Source: Bacteroidales bacterium UBA6192 (lineage in GTDB: Bacteria > Bacteroidota > Bacteroidia > Bacteroidales > F082). Taken from it: a stretch of DNA of 5,252 nt. Below the pieces are notes generated by a model, which was given only the letters and a program-made list of their open reading frames with translations, ran no database searches and was not told the origin of the DNA. The translations under genes were made by a program, and so were the position numbers. The stretch lies in NCBI GenBank assembly GCA_002422725.1, contig DITE01000029.1, positions 29,818-35,069 of the forward strand. The letters run 5' to 3'. Below are positions 1-5,252 of the stretch, piece after piece; the first letter of the stretch is position 1; every line of letters begins with the position of its first letter.

Positions 1-651
1 TACGATTCCTTGCGCAGGAAATTCAATGTGAGGGCTGTGATGGCTCCCTCTTTTGACAGTGGAGTAGATGTCCCTGCTGATTCCATTTGGAAAAACACTA
101 TTCTTTCATCCTCTTTTTACACTTTCGACAGTGAGCGTTACTGTATGACCGAAGACCATAAAAGTGTCAGAGATCTGGCCGCCAATGCACCATACGATCA
201 GATCTATATCTTATCCAATACTACCAAATACGGTGGCGGGGGCATTTTTAATTTTTACAGTCTGAGCAGCAGCAGCAACCGTTATTCAGCTGCAATCATT
301 GTGCATGAATTCGGTCATAGTTTTGCCGGGCTGGGCGATGAATATTTCGATTCGTCGACCTCTTACAACGATTTCTATAATCTTCGTATTGAGCCTTGGG
401 AACCCAATCTGACAACCTTGGTCAGTTTCGATAGTAAGTGGAGACATTTGCTTGCCAAAGACACTCCTGTACCAACCCCTTCCACTGCTGCCTTCATTGG
501 TAAAATAGGTGTTTTCGAAGGTGGCGGGTATGTGGCCCAAGGTATGTACAGGCCTGCTTTTGACTGCCTGATGCACACTTTTCGTGGAAACAGATTTTGC
601 GGAGCATGCGAAGAAGCCATCCGCAAAATGGTAGACTTTTATGCTGAATAA
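1..651 (+). CDS. M64-family zinc metallopeptidase, 3' part (5' end outside window)
   Basis: The reading frame is open from the first base (visible residues begin Tyr-Asp-Ser-Leu-Arg-Arg) and ends at TAA 649-651, giving 216 visible residues. The TTG at 10 is an internal codon, not a start. The zinc site HEFGH lies at visible residues 102-106 (nt 304-318) and is followed by AGLGDEY. This is the HExGH...L.DEY signature of the IgA-peptidase M64 family: two His ligands, Glu103 as catalytic base, and Asp113 as the probable third ligand. Other M64-like marks are the N-terminal SFDSGVDVP segment, YGGGG before the zinc helix, and the C-terminal GMYRPAFDCLMHTF and FCGAC segments, whose cysteines may be structural. 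M64 enzymes of Bacteroidota are usually secreted or envelope proteins, but the signal peptide would lie outside the window. The protein stops about 10 residues after FCGACEEAI, so there is no C-terminal sorting domain. The substrate cannot be told; the IgA link is historical to the family and should not be assumed. Confidence 0.93.
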   Translation, partial: YDSLRRKFNVRAVMAPSFDSGVDVPADSIWKNTILSSSFYTFDSERYCMTEDHKSVRDLAANAPYDQIYILSNTTKYGGGGIFNFYSLSSSSNRYSAAIIVHEFGHSFAGLGDEYFDSSTSYNDFYNLRIEPWEPNLTTLVSFDSKWRHLLAKDTPVPTPSTAAFIGKIGVFEGGGYVAQGMYRPAFDCLMHTFRGNRFCGACEEAIRKMVDFYAE

Positions 652-798
652 TTCCATTCCACAGCTGTATTGTATGCAGGCATAAGCAATAGCCATGCAA
701 AACTCGGGTGATTGAAGCTATTAATCAGTAAGAACTTAAGTTCAAATCTATATTTGTCAAGGTAATTTTTGAAGCTCAATCAGTCTGCAATGTTTTTC

Positions 799-828
799 TT
801 GTGGTTAAACAACAGTTTTGTAACTTTG
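799..828 (+). promoter_or_regulatory. Bacteroidota-type promoter for tRNA-Pro
   Basis: The -7 element TAACTTTG (821-828) matches TAnnTTTG exactly. A -33 element, TTG at 799-801 (CTTG against TTTG), lies 19 bp upstream, a usual spacing. Transcription would begin around 833-836, about 15 nt before the mature tRNA 5' end. The match and the position directly before a tRNA make this the clearest promoter in the window. The start site itself is inferred. Confidence 0.72.
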
Positions 829-849
829 CAATCCAAAATTTTTACATCG

Positions 850-923
850 CGGGATGTAGCGCAGCCCGGTAGCGCGCGTCGTTCGGGACGACGAGGCCGC
901 AGGTTCAAATCCTGTCATCCCGA
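850..923 (+). tRNA. tRNA-Pro (anticodon CGG)
   Basis: A complete cloverleaf can be drawn. The acceptor stem is CGGGATG (850-856) with CATCCCG (916-922), 7 of 7 paired, and A923 is the discriminator. The D-stem is GCGC (859-862) with GCGC (872-875) around a 9-nt loop containing GG. The anticodon stem is CGTCG (877-881) with CGACG (889-893). Its loop TTCGGGA puts CGG at 884-886, with U33 in place and G37 after the anticodon, as is usual for proline tRNAs. The variable loop has 5 nt. The T-stem is GCAGG with CCTGT, including one G-T pair, around TTCAAAT. It decodes CCG. The 3' CCA is not encoded (the genome reads CAA), so CCA must be added enzymatically. A promoter at 799-828 and a terminator at 931-958 make it look like a single-gene transcription unit. 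Confidence 0.96.
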
Positions 924-930
924 CAACCCC

Positions 931-958
931 AAAGCCCACCTGCAAGGTGTGGCTTTTT
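931..958 (+). terminator. Intrinsic terminator after tRNA-Pro
   Basis: AAAGCC (931-936) pairs with GGCTTT (951-956), and CACC (937-940) pairs with GGTG (946-949), around the loop TGCAA, with T950 bulged. The T-run 954-958 follows the stem. It begins 8 nt after the tRNA discriminator base, a normal place for a tRNA terminator. Its left arm is shared with the inverted repeats of the neighbouring repeat block, so the terminator may have been supplied or remodelled by that element. Confidence 0.7.
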
Positions 959-1004
959 CTATACCCTGACCCCAAGCTTGCTTGAGGTCAGGGTATAGAA
1001 AAAG
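953..1004. repeat. Near-perfect 52-nt palindrome (large hairpin)
   Basis: CTTTTTCTATACCCTGACC (953-971) is the exact reverse complement of 986-1004. After one C/A mismatch (972/985) the pairing resumes with CAAGC (973-977) against GCTTG (980-984), leaving a tight tip. The whole is about 24 bp of stem. The right arm is the start of the first tandem repeat copy; the left arm has no equivalent before copies 2 and 3. With A-rich and T-rich ends on either side it could also act as a bidirectional terminator, but that is inference. Confidence 0.85.
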
Positions 1005-1296
1005 ACATTGCAAGCTTTAGCTTGCGTGGGCTTTGGGGTTGAATCTACCCCCCTTAATGGATCACCGAAGGTAATCCTGTCAGACAAAATACCTCCCAAG
1101 CTTGCTTGAGGCTCAGGGTATAGAAAAAGACATAGCAAGCTTTAGCTTGCGTGGGCTTTGGGGTTGAATCTACCCCCCTAATGGATCACCGAAGGTAATC
1201 CTGTCAGGCAAAATATCTACCAAGCTTGCTTGAGGCTCAGGGTATAGAAAAAGACATAGCAAGCTTTAGCTTGCGTGGGCATTGGGGTTGAATCTA
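973..1296. repeat. 124-bp tandem repeat, two full copies and one partial
   Basis: The copies start with CAAGCTTGCTTGAGG at 973, 1097 and 1221, an exact period of 124 bp. Copy 3 stops after 76 bp at GAATCTA (1296). Copies 1 and 2 differ by two compensating 1-nt indels and about four substitutions. Copies 2 and 3 differ by one base over 76 nt. Each full unit is a string of small palindromes: CAAGC/GCTTG, GCAAGC-TTTA-GCTTGC (1010-1025 in copy 1), GGGGT/ACCCC (1035-1051), and GGAT-C-ACC/GGT-A-ATCC around GAA (1059-1077). No reading frame of interest crosses the block. I do not recognise it as a named repeat family. The stretch from 1297 to the DoxX start holds only a possible weak promoter. Confidence 0.93.
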
Positions 1297-1371
1297 GCCG
1301 ACAATTGCAGAATCCCTTCCACGAACATTTCTTTCATTTTACTGTTTTAAAGATGAGTCTATTTCTTTAAA

Positions 1372-1403
1372 TTTACATAGGTTAATGCTAAATACTATCT
1401 TTA
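1372..1403 (+). promoter_or_regulatory. Possible weak promoter for the DoxX gene
   Basis: TATCTTTA (1396-1403) matches TAnnTTTG except for the last base, and TTTA (1372-1375) sits 20 bp upstream as a possible -33 element (TTTG). This would give a leader of about 30 nt before the ATG at 1443. Both elements are imperfect and the region is AT-rich, so a chance match is possible. Confidence 0.3.
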
Positions 1404-1442
1404 CCATTTCTATTGCAAAAACGAACCAATTTTAATCATCCA

Positions 1443-1856
1443 ATGCTAAAGCGTATATTGTCAATTCGTTACAATGAAAACATGCTTCATGTGTGGCTAT
1501 TATTTTATAGAGTTTTAATCTCCGTCTTCATGCTCACACATGGTTGGCCGAAACTGCTGAAATTTTTTGCCAGCGGCGACATTTCCTTTCCTGATCCATT
1601 GGGTATTGGCACAATTCCATCACTGGCGCTCACTGTTTTGGCCGAAGTGGGTTGTTCCATCCTGATTATTCTTGGACTTGGGACTCGTTTTGCGTCTTTT
1701 GCCCTGGCCTTTACGATGAGTGTGGCAGCATTTATTGTGCACAGTGGTGACCCTTTTAAAAAGATGGAATTGTCGTTGCTCTTTTTGGTTTCCTATATCT
1801 TTCTGCTTGTTACCGGACCCGGAAAATATAGTGTCGACAGGTTTTTGAAATCCTGA
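1443..1856 (+). CDS. DoxX-family integral membrane protein
   Basis: This encodes a 137-residue hydrophobic protein with four probable membrane helices at about residues 14-33, 58-79, 82-100 and 108-125. Family marks are THGWPKL (32-38) at the end of helix 1, the FPDPLGIG loop (49-56), an AE pair in helix 2 (67-68), the GLGTR turn (78-82), and the C-terminal GPGKYSVD (125-132). Length and layout fit the short DoxX/DoxD-like proteins common in Bacteroidota. DoxX was first described as a subunit of an archaeal thiosulfate:quinone oxidoreductase. Most bacterial members have no proven role, and some are tied to oxidative-stress or redox functions. ATG 1443 was chosen because it gives the usual short N-terminus (MLKRILS) before helix 1. 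A TTG at 1413 would add 10 residues and an ATG at 1482 would start right at the first helix. No clear Shine-Dalgarno is seen. The gene stands alone and converges with the helicase gene, with 26 bp between the stop codons. Confidence 0.88.
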   Translation: MLKRILSIRYNENMLHVWLLFYRVLISVFMLTHGWPKLLKFFASGDISFPDPLGIGTIPSLALTVLAEVGCSILIILGLGTRFASFALAFTMSVAAFIVHSGDPFKKMELSLLFLVSYIFLLVTGPGKYSVDRFLKS

Positions 1857-1911
1857 TGGAGGCAAATTACTTTACAGCTATGTCAGACCTCCATCAATCC
1901 TTTGGATTTCA
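1846..1911. repeat. Bipartite inverted repeat across the convergent gene ends
   Basis: TGAAATCC (1846-1853) is inverted as GGATTTCA (1904-1911), and the adjoining TGATGGAGG (1854-1862) is inverted as CCTCCATCA (1888-1896). The right side carries 7 extra bases (1897-1903), so this is a 17-bp stem with one bulge and a 25-nt loop. It covers the last codons and stop of the DoxX gene and the last codons of the helicase gene. It could form a stem at the end of both mRNAs. No T-run follows on either strand, so it is not a standard intrinsic terminator. Confidence 0.75.
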
Positions 1912-4387
1912 GATAAGCCAACACATATTTTAGTTCAACATAGGTTACCTCCTCGCCCAGCACATCTTTAGCCGCACCAAGCGTTGGATCCTGAGTGTCG
2001 ATAAAGTAGCCGGTTATCAATTCTATTTTTCTGGCATCTACCATGCTCGCAAGATCGAGTTCGCCATTTTCGATTAAGCCAGACAGATGCCCTGCAATAG
2101 TGCTTGGTGCAAAGCCCCTTTCGGCGGCAATCTCTTCAACTCCCATACCTTTTCTGAACATTTCCATGCTGATCGCCTGACTTTGTCCTCTGACAGCCTT
2201 GTCTGATTTGAGCTTCTTCCCTGGCTTTTTCGTCTGGGCCTGTTCAGCAGGGTCATCAAACTCCGGAACAATACCTGTGTGGGCAGCGACAATTTCCAAT
2301 ATTTTCGTCCCAAAAGCAGCTGTTTTTACTTTGCCAATCCCCTTAATCTTGCGTAAATCGGCCAGTGTCGATGGCAGTTCAGCTGCAATCGATTTCATGG
2401 TTTTCATTGGTAAAACCTGATAGGCTTCCACATTCATTTCTTCCGCCATCTGGTCACGCCATTGCCTGATTAACTCATACAATCTCTTATTCGGATCGCC
2501 TCTAAAAGCTATTCTTATTGGCTTTTTATCGAACACCAAATCTTCAATTGATGCAACGGCCCTGATTTTCAAATAGTTTTCTGTCTGAAATCCTTGCATG
2601 CACGATTGCAGGCATGCTTTTTTAACCCATGCATCCTGATTCATGCGGTCGAGGCTCTCATTAATCTGCTTTCGGACTGTCCGGTTATCGGTTTCCACCT
2701 CAGGTTTTTGTTTAAAAAACAATTCCTTCACCCGTGGATAAAAATACCCGCAGGCTTTTTGAATCCGCTCCTGTAGTGTCGGATCATTTTCTATTTCCAT
2801 TTGTGTCTGAAACAACCGATCAAGCTGTCGATGAAACTTTTGTGCTATCTGAATACATTCTTCATTGAGCCGGCCAGCTATTTTTTGCAGTTCATGCTGA
2901 AAACTGCTATCAACTGATGTACTGTTCTCGCCTGCAATTTTAATCAGGTAAGCCAATCTGCGATTCAGACCATCGAAGTCGAACAACTCTTTGACCAGTG
3001 ATTGCTGAAAACTCACTTTTGCCAGAAAAAGGGCCTTTTCATCAGGATGATTTTCTTCGATCCGGCTCACAAAACCACCAACAGCAATATCAGTTTTAAT
3101 GGCTGAACGGCCAATGGGCGAGCTTAGCACCAGGCCTTCAAGGGTTCGGCAGCGACTCAGGGCCACATACACCTGTCCATGCGCAAAAGCTGAATGGGCA
3201 TTAATTACGGCTTTGTCAAAGGTTAGCCCCTGGCTTTTATGTATGGTTATTGCCCAGGCCAGCTTGAGCGGATACTGTGTGAAAGTGCCAACAACAGTCT
3301 CTTTGATCTCTTTGGTGCTATCGTCAATAGCGTAGTGGCAGTTATGCCATTCCAACGGACTCACTTCGATAACATCTTCATCATCCGGACATTGAACAAT
3401 AATCTGATCTTCTTCAAATGCAGTAATCTTACCGATCTTGCCATTGAAGAAGCTTTTCGCCGGATTGGGGTCGTTTTTAACAAACATCACCTGAGCGCCC
3501 TCTTTGAGTTCCAGATCAAAATCGGTTGGATAGGCATAATCCGGAAAATCACCATCTGTTATTGCCTTGAAGGTTTTTGGTTTTCCACCGAGAGCCCGAA
3601 GTTTTTGCTGATTAATCTGCTGAGCCTGATTATTGTGGGTTGTTAAGGTTATATAGCCTTCATTTTCAGGTATCTTAAAATCATTGATGTACCGTTTGTT
3701 GATCAACTCAATCGACTCATTATCCAGTCGGTTGTCGCGCACTTTGTTGAGCAGGTTGATAAAATGTTGGTCAGCCTGCCGGTATACATGTTTGAGTTCG
3801 ATGCTCACAAAACTGCATTGCTGTAAAGCACGGCTACTGAAAAAATAGACGCTCTCATAATAGTCGCGAAGCAGCAGCCATTCCTCTTCTTTTGCTATCG
3901 GAGCCAACTGTTGCAAGTCGCCAATCATAAGCAATTGAACTCCTCCAAAAGGAAGGTATCTGTTTCTGTAGCGTCTCAGCACAGCATCGATGGCATCAAG
4001 CAGGTCGGCCCTGACCATACTGATTTCGTCGATCACCAGCAGATCGAGGCTTTTGATGATGTTGATCTTCGTCCGGTTGATTTTTTGCATACGGGCTGCA
4101 GCTGTTTTCACTTCACGGCTATCGCTGTCGAAACCCGGTTTGCTTTGTTCGGGAAGCTGGGGGCCGAAAGGCAGCTGAAAGAAAGAATGAATGGTAACTC
4201 CTCCTGCATTGATGGCTGCTACACCGGTTGGGGCAACAACAATCATCCGCTTGAAGGTGATTGATTTCAGGTTACGCAGGAAAGTGGTTTTACCGGTTCC
4301 AGCCTTTCCGGTCAGAAAAATATGTTTATTGGTGAACCTTACAAAATCAGCTGCAAGCCTGAGCATTTCATTGTCGCTGTCGTTCAT
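1883..4387 (-). CDS. PIF1-like superfamily 1 helicase with HRDC and C-terminal HTH domains
   Basis: This 834-residue ATP-dependent DNA helicase is presumably cytoplasmic. The SF1B (PIF1/RecD-like) motifs appear in order: Walker A GKAGTGKT (27-34), motif Ia APTGVAAINAGGVTIHSFF (52-70), Walker B DEIS (120-123), motif III GDLQQLAP (156-163), VYRQ (201-204), a 2B-type segment GAQVMFVKNDPNPAKSFFNGKIGKI (297-321, quoted in part by its key residues Gln299, Asn305 and Gly316), motif V IHKSQGLTF (382-390), and motif VI VALSRCRT (408-415) with Arg412 as the likely arginine finger. Residues 450-620 are helical and not recognised. An HRDC-like domain spans about 633-708 and includes the helix-hairpin-like LRKIKGIGKVK (678-688). 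A lysine-rich linker (717-730) leads to a RecQ-C-terminal-like helix-turn-helix domain (about 735-834, MGVEEIAAERGFAPSTIAGHL). All catalytic motifs look intact. The role is probably DNA repair or replication-fork maintenance; G-quadruplex unwinding is known for PIF1 relatives but not shown here. The start at ATG 4387 lies just before the helicase core. No Shine-Dalgarno is visible. Confidence 0.93.
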   Translation of the reverse strand: MNDSDNEMLRLAADFVRFTNKHIFLTGKAGTGKTTFLRNLKSITFKRMIVVAPTGVAAINAGGVTIHSFFQLPFGPQLPEQSKPGFDSDSREVKTAAARMQKINRTKINIIKSLDLLVIDEISMVRADLLDAIDAVLRRYRNRYLPFGGVQLLMIGDLQQLAPIAKEEEWLLLRDYYESVYFFSSRALQQCSFVSIELKHVYRQADQHFINLLNKVRDNRLDNESIELINKRYINDFKIPENEGYITLTTHNNQAQQINQQKLRALGGKPKTFKAITDGDFPDYAYPTDFDLELKEGAQVMFVKNDPNPAKSFFNGKIGKITAFEEDQIIVQCPDDEDVIEVSPLEWHNCHYAIDDSTKEIKETVVGTFTQYPLKLAWAITIHKSQGLTFDKAVINAHSAFAHGQVYVALSRCRTLEGLVLSSPIGRSAIKTDIAVGGFVSRIEENHPDEKALFLAKVSFQQSLVKELFDFDGLNRRLAYLIKIAGENSTSVDSSFQHELQKIAGRLNEECIQIAQKFHRQLDRLFQTQMEIENDPTLQERIQKACGYFYPRVKELFFKQKPEVETDNRTVRKQINESLDRMNQDAWVKKACLQSCMQGFQTENYLKIRAVASIEDLVFDKKPIRIAFRGDPNKRLYELIRQWRDQMAEEMNVEAYQVLPMKTMKSIAAELPSTLADLRKIKGIGKVKTAAFGTKILEIVAAHTGIVPEFDDPAEQAQTKKPGKKLKSDKAVRGQSQAISMEMFRKGMGVEEIAAERGFAPSTIAGHLSGLIENGELDLASMVDARKIELITGYFIDTQDPTLGAAKDVLGEEVTYVELKYVLAYLKSKGLMEV

Positions 4388-4411
4388 AGGTTTATCTGCG
4401 AAGTGTTTGAT

Positions 4412-4428
4412 TTACTTACTTACTTACT
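4412..4428 (-). repeat. (GTAA)4 microsatellite upstream of the helicase
   Basis: Four uninterrupted tetranucleotides (TTAC on the plus strand, GTAA on the coding strand) plus one base lie 25-41 bp before the helicase ATG. They are between the inferred promoter (4456-4488) and the start codon, so probably in the 5' leader. Slippage here would change leader length rather than reading frame. Four copies is short for an actively phase-variable tract. Confidence 0.8.
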
Positions 4429-4455
4429 GGCTATTTATGCTTTTGAAGGATGCCC

Positions 4456-4488
4456 CAAATTTAAGAAATCGTTTGGTTTGGATTCAAA
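4456..4488 (-). promoter_or_regulatory. Bacteroidota-type promoter for the helicase gene
   Basis: On the minus strand, TAAATTTG (4463 down to 4456) matches the -7 consensus TAnnTTTG exactly, and TTTG (4488 down to 4485) matches the -33 element exactly. The spacer is 21 bp, at the long side of normal. The transcript would begin near 4450, leaving a leader of about 60 nt that includes the GTAA repeat. The region is AT-rich, which lowers the weight of the match. Confidence 0.6.
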
Positions 4489-4700
4489 AGGAATGCATAT
4501 CCTGACATTGAAAGTTTCGACTTAGCCTTATAAATCAGCAGTGTTTTCTTTCCAGGATACAAAACAACATAATGTATTAAACACTTTTTCAATATGTCCA
4601 GGCACTTTGGGATTTATTATGCCTGAATTTAAGTTACATTTATAAAGCAAATCCTTTAACAATATCCATGAAAAAGATCAGCAACTACTTATCCGTTCTT
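4489..4700. other. Intergenic region between the VCBS gene and the helicase promoter
   Basis: No credible gene is seen here. The only dyad noted is CAGGCA (4599-4604) with TGCCTG (4620-4625), a 6-bp stem around 15 nt. On the minus strand it lies downstream of the VCBS gene but lacks a T-run directly after it, so it is a poor terminator. Together with the promoter and microsatellite, the full gap 4388-4700 separates two minus-strand genes that are probably transcribed independently. Confidence 0.5.
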
Positions 4701-5252
4701 TCACCAGTTAAAATAGTGCATCTGATACCCTTCGGCTTTATAGGATTCAATCACACCCAAGCGAGCATCCTCGGCCTCTTTGGCGGTTGGGAAAGCATTT
4801 GAAGTGCGGTGTGCCCTGTCGGCAGGTTCCCAGTTGGGGAAACGGCTTGTGAGAATTTCATTGAAACGGTAATTGAGGTCAAAGTCTTTTTCCTCGCGGT
4901 GCACTTTACTTATAAACATGTGATAACGCTTTGTTCCTGTGTTTTCAGGATCACAAAAGCACGATGAGAACAAGAAGTAATAATAAGGTCCCTTGCTATA
5001 ATCTAAAATGGGCGATTCAATAAAAATACTGGCAGGTTCATCACGCTCAATTTCGGGGTTGGTATTATTACGAAAAATCTGCCCAATAAAGTTGTAGCAC
5101 ACATCAAGCCCGCTGACAAACAAGTCGGGATCTCCATCATTATCATAATCGCCCCATACTGCTGTTCCGGCACTTACACCCGGCAATCCGGCCATAATAT
5201 CTCTGAAAACAAAATTCCCCATATTCTGATAGACATAACTATATGGTCTTTC
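4701..5252 (-). CDS. FG-GAP/VCBS repeat protein, C-terminal part (5' end outside window)
   Basis: The frame is open up to the window edge (visible residues begin ERPYSYVYQNMGNF) and ends at TGA 4703-4701, giving 183 visible residues. The ATG at 5222 is internal: it sits in the YQNMGNFVF strand that normally starts an FG-GAP blade. One blade is clear, YQNMGNFVFRDIMAGL followed by GTAVWGDYDNDGDPDLFVSG. DYDNDGDPD (visible 35-43) is the DxDxDGxxD calcium-binding loop of integrin-like beta-propellers. Further blades would lie upstream, so this is probably the last part of a longer exported or surface protein. The final 140 or so residues are not FG-GAP-like and are not recognised. They carry three cysteines (one CxC) and end in a charged helix-like segment closing with GYQMHYFNW. 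No type IX sorting domain is evident. The function is unknown beyond a likely extracellular binding or scaffold role. Confidence 0.85.
   Translation of the reverse strand, partial: ERPYSYVYQNMGNFVFRDIMAGLPGVSAGTAVWGDYDNDGDPDLFVSGLDVCYNFIGQIFRNNTNPEIERDEPASIFIESPILDYSKGPYYYFLFSSCFCDPENTGTKRYHMFISKVHREEKDFDLNYRFNEILTSRFPNWEPADRAHRTSNAFPTAKEAEDARLGVIESYKAEGYQMHYFNW

Larger units (their letters stand above)
925..1290. repeat. Outer inverted repeats bounding the repeat block
   Basis: AACCCCAAAGCCCAC (925-939) is perfectly inverted as GTGGGCTTTGGGGTT at 1026-1040 in copy 1 and again in copy 2. In copy 3 (1276-1290) it is inverted with one mismatch (GGGCATTGGGG). The first and last occurrences bracket the whole block like terminal inverted repeats. 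The 7-mer CCGACAA occurs both at 920-926, overlapping the tRNA 3' end, and at 1298-1304, just beyond the block. There is no coding capacity inside, so any mobility would have to be provided from elsewhere. The mobile interpretation is uncertain; the repeats themselves are directly visible. Confidence 0.6.

Noticed and set aside
675..699. Hairpin TGCAGGC/GCC-A-TGCA as a terminator for the M64 gene
   Set aside because: The stem is 7 bp with a bulge and a 10-nt loop, and no T-run follows, so it does not support an intrinsic terminator call.
286..700. Minus-strand open frames opposite the M64 peptidase (68-136 residues)
   Set aside because: They lie antisense to a clear zinc peptidase with its motif intact, show no recognisable domain, and have composition expected of shadow frames.
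769..969. A 66-residue plus-strand open frame containing SRDVAQPGSARRSGRRGRRF
   Set aside because: The arginine- and glycine-rich stretch is the translation of the tRNA-Pro gene, a well-known artefact. The frame also runs through the terminator and the repeat arm.
973..1296. CRISPR array or integron attC sites
   Set aside because: The units are contiguous with a 124-bp period and no unique spacers, so this is not CRISPR. GTTGAAT fits the attC R' consensus, but no matching RYYYAAC box, cassette or integrase is present.
3239..3646. Plus-strand open frames inside the helicase, including one of 135 residues
   Set aside because: The helicase motifs are continuous on the minus strand through these regions. 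The plus-strand translations show no family resemblance or plausible start context.
4668..4802. Plus-strand 44-codon frame starting MKKISNYLSVLS, resembling a signal peptide
   Set aside because: It overlaps the 3' end of the VCBS gene in antisense, stops after 44 codons, and the signal-like start is short and not followed by a mature domain.
4668..5252. ATG at 5222 as the true start of the minus-strand end gene
   Set aside because: The frame is open upstream to the window edge, and this ATG lies inside the conserved first strand of an FG-GAP blade, so the gene is truncated by the window.

Overview
The window looks like chromosomal DNA of a Bacteroidota bacterium, most likely an environmental or gut-type Bacteroidales relative. 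Three signs agree. The promoters that can be read fit the Bacteroidota pattern (-33 TTTG, -7 TAnnTTTG). The genes have almost no Shine-Dalgarno sequences. The protein set is typical of that phylum: an M64 peptidase, an FG-GAP/VCBS surface protein, and a PIF1-like helicase with HRDC and helix-turn-helix tails. The assignment is an inference from these features.

Layout, left to right. The window opens inside a plus-strand gene for a zinc peptidase of family M64 (1-651, 5' end missing). A plus-strand tRNA-Pro(CGG) follows at 850-923, with a good Bacteroidota promoter before it and an intrinsic terminator straight after it. From the tRNA 3' end to about 1300 the DNA is non-coding and highly structured. 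It contains a 24-bp hairpin and two full copies plus one partial copy of a 124-bp tandem repeat. The segment is bounded by inverted repeats and by a 7-nt direct repeat that overlaps the tRNA end. A small DoxX-family membrane protein (1443-1856, plus) follows. It converges on a large helicase gene (1883-4387, minus), and the last codons of the two genes form an inverted duplication. Upstream of the helicase are its probable promoter and a (GTAA)4 microsatellite in the presumed 5' leader. The window closes with the 3' part of a minus-strand FG-GAP/VCBS protein (4701-5252, 5' end missing).

The genes do not form an operon or an evident pathway. The two edge genes are probably exported proteins, the helicase is a DNA-maintenance enzyme, and DoxX is a membrane protein of uncertain role. 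I see no defence system, CRISPR array, transposase, integrase or biosynthetic cluster. The least ordinary part is the tRNA-anchored repeat block at about 920-1304. It could be a MITE-like or other structured mobile repeat, and part of its unit resembles the tRNA 3' end.
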